DNA from: Bacillota bacterium
GTDB lineage: Bacteria; Bacillota; Clostridia; Christensenellales; Aristaeellaceae
NCBI GenBank assembly: GCA_019137115.1
Contig: JAGVSV010000259.1
Location: 1 to 12,356, forward strand
Direction of reading: 5' to 3'
DNA length: 12,356 bases
Part shown: positions 6,153 through 12,356 of the stretch, piece after piece
Position numbering within the stretch: the stretch's first letter is position 1
How the letters are laid out: the number at the start of each line of letters is the position of its first letter
The notes under the pieces: generated by a model
What the model saw: the letters and a program-made list of their open reading frames with translations, nothing else
Told to the model about the DNA's origin: nothing
The model's database searches: none
Position numbers and translations under genes: made by a program

Positions 6153-7875
6153 GACACACCGCAAGCGCCCGCGCCACGCGGCAGCCTTGCTGTGCGCGCT
6201 GTTGCTGCTGCTTTCGTTTCCCGTTTCCATGAATGCCGCTGACCCCATCACCGGCGAACAGGTGGTGCGGGTGCTGCTCAGCCAGATGGGCCAGGACGGC
6301 ACGCTGCGCGTGGGCATCTACGGCAGCTATCTGCTGGATGACCAGCTGGCATTCCAGCGCGGCACGTGGGTGCAGGTGTTTGCGCGCGGCGGCGTGCTGT
6401 GGTTGTCCTACGAGGGCATGAGCTACCGCGCCGGAAAGCGCGCGGTGCTCACGCGCTACCCGGACGATGCCGCCGAAAATGGCCTGCGGCTGGGCAGCAG
6501 CCTGAACCTGTTCCACGGCGACCTGGTGCTCAGCGTCAATGACGGCGCCGTGCGCGCGGTGCTGCACGTGCCGATGGAGGAATACCTTTTGGGCGTGGTG
6601 CCCTATGAAATGAATAACGACTTCCCGCTGGCGGCGCTCAAGGCGCAGGCGGTGGCTGCGCGCACCTATGCCGCGCGCAACCGGGATGCCTCCGCCGCCT
6701 GGGATGTGGTGGACACCACCAGCGACCAGGTGTACCGAGGGTATGACGCCGCGTATCAGAACGCCAGAAAAGCCGTGGAGGAGACCGCACGGGTCTATGC
6801 CTTTTCGGGCGATGCCTATGCGCAGTGCTACTATACCGCCAGCAACGGCGGGCAAACCGAATCCGCCTACAACGCGTGGGGGAGGGAGCGCATCGCCTAC
6901 CTGCCGGTGACGGACGACCCGTACGACCTGGAAAACCCTTCAAGCGAGGTGCGCAAGGCCACGCTGCCCAAGCAAGTGAAGGACGGCATTGTTGTGAGCC
7001 AGGGTTTCACCGACACCATCAAGGCGCAGCTGGCGCCGCACCTCACAAGCATGGATGTAAACCCCGCGCCCGAAGCCGTCCGCATCGACAGCATCGCCGG
7101 TGCGCAGGTGCACACCGCGCGCCATGGCGGCGACAGCCGGTTGATGACTCGGCTGCAACTGACGCTGATGATCAGCGCGCAGCACAAGGTCAACCCGCAC
7201 AATGACGAAGAGGTTTCGATGGAGGCCGCGACACCCGCGCCCAGCCAAAGCCCCGATGCTCCGCAGTGGGAACCGATGCGCGCGCTGTCCAGCCCCGTCC
7301 GGATTGACCTGGATTACTTTGAGTTGGTGGAGCCGCAGTTGAACCTGTCCATCAACCGCAACCCGAACGAGCTGGTTACCGTTAGAGAGACCGATACCGC
7401 CTTTGTGCTGGAGGCGCGGCGCTACGGCCATGGCGTGGGCCTAAGCCAGCGCGGCGCGGAATGGATGGCCAGAACCTACGACTGGACGTATGAGCAGATC
7501 CTGCGGTTTTACTATCCTGGCATTGCGCTGCGCACTTTGGACGCAAAAGCGGCGGATGCGCGTGCGCCCCTGGACGCCAGTTTCCTGTCCACGCCAGGCC
7601 CCAAACCTACGGCCACGCCGCGCCCCACGCTGATGCCCCGCACCCAGACACCGGCGCCCGACCAATGGGTGGCCGCCGTGCATGGTGTCAGCCGCAACTC
7701 CACGCTGAACCTGCGCGACCAGCCCAACCTGAACGGCAAGGTTCTCACCCAGCTGTTCTACGGCCAGGAGCTGCTGGTGCTGGAAGCGCTGGAGGACGGC
7801 TGGCTGCGCGTGCGCACCGATGTGCTGGAGGGCTATGTGATGGAGCAGTTTGTCGAGCGCCTGACCACGCCGTGA
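6145..7875 (+). CDS. Secreted SpoIID/LytB-domain protein with C-terminal SH3b domain
   Basis: The start chosen is GTG 6145, with AGGAA at 6132-6136; it gives 576 residues and a proper signal peptide: basic RRTHRKRPR, a leucine-rich core, and a likely cleavage after MNA (residue 31). Upstream starts would bury this signal. The SpoIID domain begins near 131 and carries LGVVPYEM, whose E155 matches the catalytic Glu of SpoIID lytic transglycosylases, then ALKAQAVAARTYAA and TASNGGQTES (to 240). Its second half, HGVGLSQRGAEWMA, starts at 429, after an unusually long middle region. A Pro/Thr-rich linker spans 482-508 and an SH3b domain about 512-574, which likely binds cell wall. It probably cuts or modifies peptidoglycan glycan strands outside the membrane. 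The CxxxxxC zinc pattern of sporulation SpoIID is not apparent, so a vegetative amidase-enhancer-like role is as likely as engulfment. Confidence 0.88.
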   Translation: MRRTHRKRPRHAAALLCALLLLLSFPVSMNAADPITGEQVVRVLLSQMGQDGTLRVGIYGSYLLDDQLAFQRGTWVQVFARGGVLWLSYEGMSYRAGKRAVLTRYPDDAAENGLRLGSSLNLFHGDLVLSVNDGAVRAVLHVPMEEYLLGVVPYEMNNDFPLAALKAQAVAARTYAARNRDASAAWDVVDTTSDQVYRGYDAAYQNARKAVEETARVYAFSGDAYAQCYYTASNGGQTESAYNAWGRERIAYLPVTDDPYDLENPSSEVRKATLPKQVKDGIVVSQGFTDTIKAQLAPHLTSMDVNPAPEAVRIDSIAGAQVHTARHGGDSRLMTRLQLTLMISAQHKVNPHNDEEVSMEAATPAPSQSPDAPQWEPMRALSSPVRIDLDYFELVEPQLNLSINRNPNELVTVRETDTAFVLEARRYGHGVGLSQRGAEWMARTYDWTYEQILRFYYPGIALRTLDAKAADARAPLDASFLSTPGPKPTATPRPTLMPRTQTPAPDQWVAAVHGVSRNSTLNLRDQPNLNGKVLTQLFYGQELLVLEALEDGWLRVRTDVLEGYVMEQFVERLTTP

Positions 7876-7902
7876 CCTAGCATCGCGCCTACAGTATATG
7901 CA

Positions 7903-7937
7903 ACAGAGCCTCCCCGGTAAAAAAGGGGAGGCTCTGT
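7903..7937. terminator. Perfect 13-bp hairpin between convergent genes
   Basis: ACAGAGCCTCCCC (7903-7915) and its exact complement (7925-7937) flank a 9-base loop, GGTAAAAAA. It lies 27 bp after the spoIID-like stop and 36 bp beyond the ricT stop on the other strand. Position suggests a terminator serving both directions, but neither strand has a T tract after the stem; the only homopolymer is in the loop. It may act as a Rho-type stop, a 3'-end stabiliser or a barrier to read-through. Confidence 0.6.
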
Positions 7938-7973
7938 GCGTAGCGGGGCAAACATTTTGCTCGCGCGCTTGCT

Positions 7974-8900
7974 TTACTGCTTCGTGGCGGGATCGTCCGC
8001 GATGACGTCCGCACCCTCCTGCGCGTCCTTCGCCTGCGCGGGCTCCTCCCGGGCGTTCGCATTGCCGCCTTTGGCGCGGGCGGGGGCTTCCGGGGTCAGG
8101 CGCTGCACATCGGCGGCGTAGTACTCCTTGTACTCATAACCATCGCCCTTGGGGATGCGCACCTTAACGGTCTCCTTGAGCACATTGATGTCGGCGACCA
8201 TGCCGCGACCGTCCACGGTGATCACATCCTTGCCCACCCGGGGCATACGCTTACGGGTTTTCTCGTACTGCTCCTGCTCATACTTCAGGCAGCACATCAG
8301 CCGCCCGCAGCCGCCGGATATCTTGGCGGGGTTCAGCGACAGGTTCTGCTCCTTGGCCATCTTGACGGACACCGGGTGAAAATCGCCCAGAAACTGTGCG
8401 CAGCAGATGGGCCGTCCGCAGGGACCCAGGCCGCCCAGCAGCCGCGCCTCGTCACGCACGCCGATCTGCCGCAGTTCGATGCGGGTGTGGAACACCGATG
8501 CCAGGTCCTTGACCAGCGCGCGGAAGTCTACCCGGCCATTGGCGGTGAAATAGGCGATCAGCTTGCTGCCGTCAAAGGTGTATTCCACGCTGACCAGCTT
8601 CATGTCCAGTTTGTGCGCCTGGATGCGCTTCTGGCAGATCGCGCGGGCTTCGGCCTCGCGGGAGCGGTTCATGTGGTTTTGCGCGGCGTCCTCCTGGGTG
8701 GCGATGCGCAGCACGCTGTACAGCGGCTCCTCCAGCTTGTCCGAGGGCATGTCCTGCGGGCTGACCACGACCTCGGCATACTCCATGCCGCGCTGGGTCT
8801 CCACGATCACGGCGTGGCCCGCGGTGGGCCAATGGGTGCCGGGGTCAAAATAATATAGTTTACCGGCGTTCCGGAAACGGACGCCTATCACACGGGGCAT
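7974..8900 (-). CDS. ricT: PSP1-domain Fe-S protein RicT (YaaT)
   Basis: In B. subtilis RicT works with RicA and RicF in a complex carrying [4Fe-4S] clusters that affects RNase Y-dependent mRNA maturation, competence, biofilm and sporulation. This protein has 308 residues. The PSP1 core follows residue 60, and the cysteine signatures are GPCGRPICC (C161, C166, C167) and CGRLMCC (C198, C203, C204), consistent with cluster binding. The tail from about 271 to 308 is Ala/Glu/Asp/Lys-rich, low in complexity and probably disordered. The ATG at 8900 has a good AAAGGAGA site near 8908-8915 (read on the minus strand), inside the end of holB; the two genes overlap by 13 bp. It is the last gene of darA-holB-ricT. 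The ricA and ricF partners are not in this window. Confidence 0.94.
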   Translation of the reverse strand: MPRVIGVRFRNAGKLYYFDPGTHWPTAGHAVIVETQRGMEYAEVVVSPQDMPSDKLEEPLYSVLRIATQEDAAQNHMNRSREAEARAICQKRIQAHKLDMKLVSVEYTFDGSKLIAYFTANGRVDFRALVKDLASVFHTRIELRQIGVRDEARLLGGLGPCGRPICCAQFLGDFHPVSVKMAKEQNLSLNPAKISGGCGRLMCCLKYEQEQYEKTRKRMPRVGKDVITVDGRGMVADINVLKETVKVRIPKGDGYEYKEYYAADVQRLTPEAPARAKGGNANAREEPAQAKDAQEGADVIADDPATKQ

Positions 8901-9874
8901 TGATGAATCTCCTTTGCGATGTTGATCAGCAGGCGGTCGGCGATCCCCTGCCAGGATACGTTGGACGCCATATACCGGCGGGCTTCAAACACCTTTTCCT
9001 GCACGCGCCGCAGCGCGATGGCCGAAGCGCTGTTCCAGCCGGGGGTATGCGTGCCTTCTCTGCGCGTGGCGTCAGGCATGCGCGCGGATACGTTCGCTTC
9101 CAGCAGCGCCAGCAATTCCGGGGCATCGTCGCGGAGCCCCTTGAGCGCGCCGGACGCTTTGGGGATGTCCTCCAGCGCGGCAATGCCCAGGAACGTTTCG
9201 TTCAGCACCCGCAGCAGCTCGCCGGTGCGCTCGTCAGTGGCCATCCGCAGCGCGTCCATCGGGCGTCCGCCGGACATGGCAGCCCACGTATGGGCGGCGT
9301 CTGCCGCCACGCCGTGGGCAAGAAGGTATTCGGTCACGCGCTCCGCCGGCCATGGGGCAAGGCGCACCATGCGGCAGCGCGAAAGGATCGTGGGCAGCAG
9401 CGCCCGTTCGTTGCCGGTGGTCATGATGAACACCGTGCCGGGGTCAGGCTCCTCCAGCGACTTGAGCACCGCGTTTTGCGCCTGCTCGGTCATGCGGTCC
9501 ATGTCCGGGATCAGCACCGCGCGCAGCCCCTGTTCCAGCGGGTGCAGGCTCAGGGCATCCAGCACACGGCGGGTGGGGTCGATTTTGATGCTCTTTTCCC
9601 GTGGCAGCGGCTCCAGCGTGATCAGGTTGCCGTGGGTGCCGGATTTCACGCGCTCACACGCGCTGCACTGCCCGCACGGGGCGTCGGTCTCCGACAGGCA
9701 AAGAATGGCCTGCGCCAGCAGCTGTGCCATTTCGCGCTTGCCAATGCCACCGGCGCCCACCAACAGCAGCGCGTGCCACGCGTGGGGGTTTTGCCGGTCA
9801 TCAAGCGCCTGCTGCAACTGCGGGTACAGGCCCGAAAGCGTTTGCCAGGTCAGATACGGTTCAGCCATGGGCAA
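8888..9874 (-). CDS. holB: DNA polymerase III delta-prime subunit
   Basis: Delta-prime is part of the clamp loader that opens the beta clamp and places it on primed DNA. The protein has 328 residues from TTG 9874, or 326 from ATG 9868. AGGA lies 10 nt before the TTG, a usable spacing, while the ATG has no close ribosome site; either is possible. The AAA+ P-loop is GAGGIGKR at 40-47, with Arg after the Lys, as often seen in delta-prime proteins that hydrolyse ATP poorly. The four-cysteine zinc module is C59-x7-C67-x2-C70-x2-C73. LKSLEEP near 137-143 and the SRC motif at 165-167 are typical of the family. The C-terminal third (from about 205) is the helical collar domain. It starts 18 bp after darA and overlaps ricT, matching the conserved Bacillota order. 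Confidence 0.94.
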   Translation of the reverse strand: MPMAEPYLTWQTLSGLYPQLQQALDDRQNPHAWHALLLVGAGGIGKREMAQLLAQAILCLSETDAPCGQCSACERVKSGTHGNLITLEPLPREKSIKIDPTRRVLDALSLHPLEQGLRAVLIPDMDRMTEQAQNAVLKSLEEPDPGTVFIMTTGNERALLPTILSRCRMVRLAPWPAERVTEYLLAHGVAADAAHTWAAMSGGRPMDALRMATDERTGELLRVLNETFLGIAALEDIPKASGALKGLRDDAPELLALLEANVSARMPDATRREGTHTPGWNSASAIALRRVQEKVFEARRYMASNVSWQGIADRLLINIAKEIHQCPV

Positions 9875-9892
9875 TCCGGGGGCGTCCTGGCA

Positions 9893-10222
9893 TCAGATTT
9901 TGACAAACTGTTCCACCGACATCACGAACACCGTGGCGCCGCCGACAGTGACCTCAATCGGGTAGGGGGCGTACATGCCCGTCGCGCCGCCCATGGTGAC
10001 CGGCGACGTGGCAATCTGCTTGCGGCTTTTGCACACGCGCTCAATAACCGCCATGCAGGCGTCAAAACGGTCGTCCTCCACGCCCGCGAGGATCGTTGTA
10101 TTGCCAGCGCGCAGGAAACCGCCGGTGGTCGCCAGCTTGGTCACGCCAAAGCCCTCGCCCATCAGTTCACTGATCAAATGGGTGGCGTCCTCATCCTGAA
10201 CGATCGCGATGATTAACTTCAT
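9893..10222 (-). CDS. darA: Cyclic di-AMP receptor DarA (PII-like, YaaQ/PstA)
   Basis: DarA is a trimeric PII-like protein that binds cyclic di-AMP; its downstream target is not established. From ATG 10222 the protein has 109 residues, the same length as B. subtilis DarA as I recall it. The frame is open to 10255, but MKLIIAIVQDED is the conserved start and has GGAGG 8 nt before it. The ligand-binding signature TTGGFLRAGNTT is at 32-43, followed by ILAGVEDDR. The later PMGG-like turn (TMGGATGMYAPYPIEV) and GGATVFVM are also family-typical. It is first in darA-holB-ricT and has its own promoter at 10269-10297. In B. subtilis a tmk gene precedes and yaaR follows; neither is here. The call is secure. 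Confidence 0.95.
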   Translation of the reverse strand: MKLIIAIVQDEDATHLISELMGEGFGVTKLATTGGFLRAGNTTILAGVEDDRFDACMAVIERVCKSRKQIATSPVTMGGATGMYAPYPIEVTVGGATVFVMSVEQFVKI

Positions 10223-10268
10223 GTGTATAGCCTCCTCACATGGACATTCATGCATGTCTTACCACACA

Positions 10269-10297
10269 ATTATAAAGGAAAGGCAAGCAAAACACAA
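10269..10297 (-). promoter_or_regulatory. Promoter of the darA-holB-ricT operon
   Basis: On the minus strand TTGTGT (10297 to 10292) and a perfect TATAAT (10274 to 10269) are 17 bp apart. Transcription would start near 10262, giving a leader of about 40 nt to the darA ATG with its GGAGG site. The -10 is perfect; the -35 matches at three positions. Confidence 0.65.
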
Positions 10298-10298
10298 C

Positions 10299-10355
10299 CA
10301 AAGCGCGGATCGGGCAAAACTTGGGCGAAATGCCCGGATTCCGCGGCGCGCTTTG
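10299..10355. repeat. Nested inverted repeat between two divergent promoters
   Basis: Outer arms CAAAGCGCG (10299-10307) and CGCGCTTTG (10347-10355) are exact complements. Inside them CGGGCA (10311-10316) and TGCCCG (10331-10336) also pair. Alternative pairings exist: CGCGGA (10304-10309) with TCCGCG (10340-10345), and GGGC with GCCC around a GAAAT loop. The element fills the space between the darA -35 (10292-10297) and the rimP -35 (10357-10362). It could be a shared operator or a structured DNA/RNA element; no T tract follows, so it is not an obvious terminator. Confidence 0.6.
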
Positions 10356-10356
10356 C

Positions 10357-10385
10357 TTGTAAAGCCTGCGGATGCGTGATATACT
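10357..10385 (+). promoter_or_regulatory. Promoter of the rimP-nusA-ylxR operon
   Basis: TTGTAA (10357-10362) and TATACT (10380-10385) are separated by exactly 17 bp. TG at 10377-10378 gives an extended -10 (TGATATACT). Transcription would begin near 10391, leaving an untranslated leader of about 135 nt before rimP. Confidence 0.75.
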
Positions 10386-10390
10386 TACTT

Positions 10391-10525
10391 CCGTATCTGC
10401 GGCAACGATGTTCAGGGGAGAAGGGTTCAGCGAAGAGTGATGTCTGCTCAGGGTAATCGGCGGTGCGCGGCGCGCGCAGCGCTTGGTGTGCCCGCGGCAG
10501 GATGGCTCTTTTTTGATGTAACGAA
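10391..10525 (+). promoter_or_regulatory. Long untranslated leader of the rimP-nusA operon
   Basis: This gene-free stretch is predicted to be transcribed. It contains a GC-rich segment that can fold with GGTGCGC (about 10463-10469) against GTGTGCC (about 10487-10493), with wobbles, around a GCGC/GCGC inner stem. A run of six T residues at 10509-10514 follows some 15 nt later, too far for a classic terminator. A start-stop pair, ATG TAA, sits at 10516-10521 just before the rimP ATG. I recognise no known riboswitch or tRNA in it. An attenuator or autoregulatory leader is possible but unproven. Confidence 0.35.
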
Positions 10526-11053
10526 ATGGCGGTTATGAAGAAGAAGGACGGGGCCGGGTATGTGCAGGATGTGGCCAATGCCGCGGCGCGGGAGATTCCG
10601 TGCCGGGTGGTCGAAGTGGCGTTTGAAAAGGAACCCACCGGCCTGTACCTGCGCGTGTACATTGACACGGACAACGGCGTCACGCTCAACGAGTGTGAGC
10701 GGTTTCACCGCCTGATCCAGCCGAAACTGGAGAACGTCACCTACGACTTCCTGGAGGTATCCTCTCCGGGCATTGACCGACCCATCCGCAGCCTGGAAGA
10801 AGTCCAGCGCGCCCTGGGCCAGGAAGTGGAGCTACGGCTCTACCGCCCGCGCGACCGCCAGAAGGTGTTCGTGGGCAGGCTTCAGGCCTTTGACGGGCAG
10901 ACCTACACCCTGACCACCCCGCAGGGGGACATGACATTTGATCACAAGGAAGTGGCGGTCGCCCGCCGCACCGTGGACATGAGCGAAGCCATTGAACTGG
11001 AGGGCAGCGACCGTATCGCGCCGGATCCCGGAACCACACAGGAGGAAACATGA
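10526..11053 (+). CDS. rimP: Ribosome maturation factor RimP
   Basis: RimP binds the 30S subunit and helps its late assembly. The protein has 175 residues from ATG 10526; a second ATG at 10535 would give 172, and neither has a strong ribosome site, so the exact start is uncertain. The N-terminal alpha/beta domain includes LYLRVYID near 40-47, GVTLNECERF at 51-60 and the family signature VSSPGIDRP at 78-86. The C-terminal Sm-like barrel covers about 92-150. A tail of about 25 residues after 150 is acidic and looks disordered. Its stop TGA overlaps the nusA start (ATGA at 11050-11053), so the two are translationally coupled. The rimP-nusA-ylxR order is the standard bacterial one. Confidence 0.95.
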   Translation: MAVMKKKDGAGYVQDVANAAAREIPCRVVEVAFEKEPTGLYLRVYIDTDNGVTLNECERFHRLIQPKLENVTYDFLEVSSPGIDRPIRSLEEVQRALGQEVELRLYRPRDRQKVFVGRLQAFDGQTYTLTTPQGDMTFDHKEVAVARRTVDMSEAIELEGSDRIAPDPGTTQEET

Positions 11054-12246
11054 GCAACCAGAAAACAGACCTGATGGACGCGATCACGCTGCTGGCGCGC
11101 GAGAAGGATATGAATGAGGAGTCCCTGATTGAAACCATCGAGGACGCGCTCAAAGCGGCGTACCGCAAAAACAACAAGTCCAGCGGCGCCACCCAGCAGA
11201 ACCTGAGCGTCTATTTAACCCGCAAGGACGGCGCGCGCGTGTTTGCCCGCAAGACGATCGTCGAGGAAGTGGAGGATCCGGAAACCCAGATCACACTGCC
11301 CGAGGCGCTCCAGATCCGCGCGGATCTCCACGTGGGCGACATCGTCGAGATCGACGTCACCCCCGCCGACTTTGGCCGTGTGGCGGCGCAGGCCGCCAAG
11401 CAGATGCTGGTCCAGCGCATCCGGGAGGCCGAGCGCGGCAAGATCTATGAGGAATACGCCGAAAAGGAGAACGAAATCCTGACGGCCATCGTACAGCGCG
11501 TGGAGCCGCGCGCGGTGTATGTGGAGCTGGGCCGCACCGAAGGCGTGCTGGAAAGCAGCCAGTTCATGCCCGGCGAGGAATACCGCGCCAACGACCACAT
11601 CAAGGTGTATGTGTTGCGGGTGCACCGCAACCATATGGAGTACGCGCGCACCCCGCAGGTGCTGGTCAGCCGCATCCACCCCGGCCTGGTCAAGCGCCTG
11701 TTTGAAATCGAGGTGCCGGAGATCGCCACCGGCATCGTGCAGATCAAGTCCATCGCCCGCGAGGCGGGCAGCCGGACGAAACTGGCTGTCTATTCGGTGG
11801 AGCCGATGATCGACCCGGTGGGCGCCTGCGTGGGCCCGCGCGGCAGCCGCGTGGAACGCGTGGTCAATGAACTCAAGGGCGAGAAGATCGACATCATCAA
11901 GTGGTCGCCCGACCCGGCGGAGTTTGTGGCAAACGCCCTCAACCCCGCGCACGTGGTCAGCGTGTTCATCTCCGACATGGAGAAGATCTGCCGTGTGGTG
12001 GTGCCGGACACCCAGCTGTCCCTGGCCATCGGCAAGGAAGGGCAGAATGCCCGCCTGGCCGCCAAGTTGACCGGCTGGAAGATCGACATTAAGTCCGAAA
12101 CCCAGGTGGCGGAGCTGATGCGCGAGCAGGGCATCAACCCGGAGGACATCCCGCAGGAATACGACGACGGGATGGACATGGGCTATGATATGGACCTGCC
12201 CCCGATGCCCGAGGACGGCGACTGGCCCTATCCCACCCAGGAATAA
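11050..12246 (+). CDS. nusA: Transcription termination/antitermination factor NusA
   Basis: NusA binds RNA polymerase and nascent RNA, promoting pausing, intrinsic termination and antitermination complexes. The protein has 398 residues, typical of Gram-positive NusA, which lack the C-terminal AR repeats of E. coli. The N-terminal polymerase-binding domain covers about 1-130, the S1 domain about 140-202, and the region of LFEIEVPEIATG leads into two KH domains. KH1 has GPRG at 262-265 and KH2 GKEG at 328-331, both intact GxxG loops. The last 30 or so residues are rich in Asp, Glu, Met and Pro. AGGAGGAAAC just before ATG 11050 is a strong ribosome site within the end of rimP. ylxR follows after 18 bp. 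Confidence 0.97.
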   Translation: MSNQKTDLMDAITLLAREKDMNEESLIETIEDALKAAYRKNNKSSGATQQNLSVYLTRKDGARVFARKTIVEEVEDPETQITLPEALQIRADLHVGDIVEIDVTPADFGRVAAQAAKQMLVQRIREAERGKIYEEYAEKENEILTAIVQRVEPRAVYVELGRTEGVLESSQFMPGEEYRANDHIKVYVLRVHRNHMEYARTPQVLVSRIHPGLVKRLFEIEVPEIATGIVQIKSIAREAGSRTKLAVYSVEPMIDPVGACVGPRGSRVERVVNELKGEKIDIIKWSPDPAEFVANALNPAHVVSVFISDMEKICRVVVPDTQLSLAIGKEGQNARLAAKLTGWKIDIKSETQVAELMREQGINPEDIPQEYDDGMDMGYDMDLPPMPEDGDWPYPTQE

Positions 12247-12264
12247 CCCGGGGGAGCGCGAAGT

Positions 12265-12356
12265 ATGCCCAAGAAGATTCCGATGCGCATGTGCGTAGGC
12301 TGCAGGGAAATGTTCCCCAAGAAGCAACTGCTGCGCGTGGTGCGCACGCCGGAAGG
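12265..12356 (+). CDS. ylxR: YlxR/RnpM family RNA-binding protein, N-terminal part (runs off window)
   Basis: ATG 12265 opens a frame that runs to the window edge, 30 complete codons. The visible start, MPKKIPMRMCVGCREMF, carries the CVGCR motif at residues 10-14 and is followed by PKKQLLRVVR, the hallmark of the YlxR (DUF448) family. These are small, basic RNA-binding proteins; in B. subtilis the homologue RnpM has been linked to RNase P. GGGGGAG 8-15 bp upstream is a good ribosome site. Its place right after nusA is the conserved one, with an L7Ae-like gene and infB expected next. Confidence 0.9.
   Translation, partial: MPKKIPMRMCVGCREMFPKKQLLRVVRTPE

Noticed and set aside
5430..6317. Open frame of 295 codons on the minus strand opposite the methyltransferase and SpoIID start
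   Set aside because: It overlaps two coupled genes and the intergenic promoter region and shows no family features.
9735..9757. HolB P-loop ending in Lys-Arg as a lost ATPase site
   Set aside because: Delta-prime subunits often carry altered P-loops, and GKR is common in this family, so it is not a special defect.
10025..10060. Missing tmk and yaaR genes as evidence of a deletion
   Set aside because: The genes may simply be elsewhere; the window shows no scar, and darA has a proper promoter and leader.
8900..10216. Open frame of 438 codons on the plus strand across holB and darA
   Set aside because: It is antisense to two clear conserved genes, with a composition (Gln, His, Arg, Gly) typical of shadow frames and no domain.
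10223..10456. Small plus-strand frame over the divergent intergenic region
   Set aside because: It covers both promoters and the inverted repeat, has no ribosome site and no recognisable sequence.
11215..12327. Open frame of 370 codons on the minus strand opposite nusA
   Set aside because: It mirrors nusA codons, is His/Ala/Leu/Asp-rich as antisense of GC-rich genes is, and has no recognisable domain; NusA on the plus strand is unambiguous.
1..12356. CRISPR array, tRNA, rRNA, insertion sequence, prophage or defence genes
   Set aside because: Both strands were read for spaced repeats, cloverleaf sequences, transposase or integrase motifs; none was seen.

Overview
The window looks like chromosomal DNA from a GC-rich member of the Bacillota, most likely class Clostridia. 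This rests on gene content: nadK-argR-recN in a row, a DarA-type cyclic di-AMP receptor with holB and ricT (the B. subtilis yaaQ-holB-yaaT neighbourhood), a SpoIID/LytB-type protein, and rimP-nusA-ylxR. Codons end mostly in G or C and Shine-Dalgarno sites are of the GGAGG type. There is no rRNA, tRNA or other taxon marker here, so anything finer than class would be a guess.

Layout, left to right. (1) 1-693 is the 3' part of a Gfo/Idh/MocA-family oxidoreductase, closed by an intrinsic terminator. (2) 746-3880 is a tight operon nadK-argR-recN (NADP synthesis, arginine repressor, double-strand-break repair ATPase). Its promoter region holds a sequence close to the Bacillus ARG box, so ArgR may control its own operon. 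(3) 3884-4643 is upp, a self-contained uracil salvage unit with a near-consensus promoter and a GNRA-loop terminator. (4) 4644-5475 is a broken, orphan sugar ABC permease that lacks its N-terminus and has a degenerate EAA loop. (5) 5532-7875 is a two-gene unit: a small SAM-methyltransferase-like protein overlapping by 8 bp a secreted SpoIID/LytB-domain protein with a C-terminal SH3b domain. (6) 7903-7937 is a perfect 13-bp hairpin between convergent units. (7) On the minus strand, darA-holB-ricT runs from 10222 down to 7974 (cyclic di-AMP sensing, clamp loader delta-prime, Fe-S/PSP1 protein). (8) A 303-bp divergent intergenic region holds two good promoters facing apart, with a nested inverted repeat between them. 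(9) 10526 to the end is rimP-nusA-ylxR, the start of the transcription/translation operon that normally continues into infB and rbfA.

Most of the window is conserved housekeeping DNA. I found no CRISPR array, transposase, phage gene, defence system, tRNA or rRNA, and nothing I would call a new biological system. The parts worth a second look are regulatory or decaying: the ARG-box-like site before nadK, the inverted repeat and long leader before rimP, the coupled methyltransferase/SpoIID pair, and the permease remnant.
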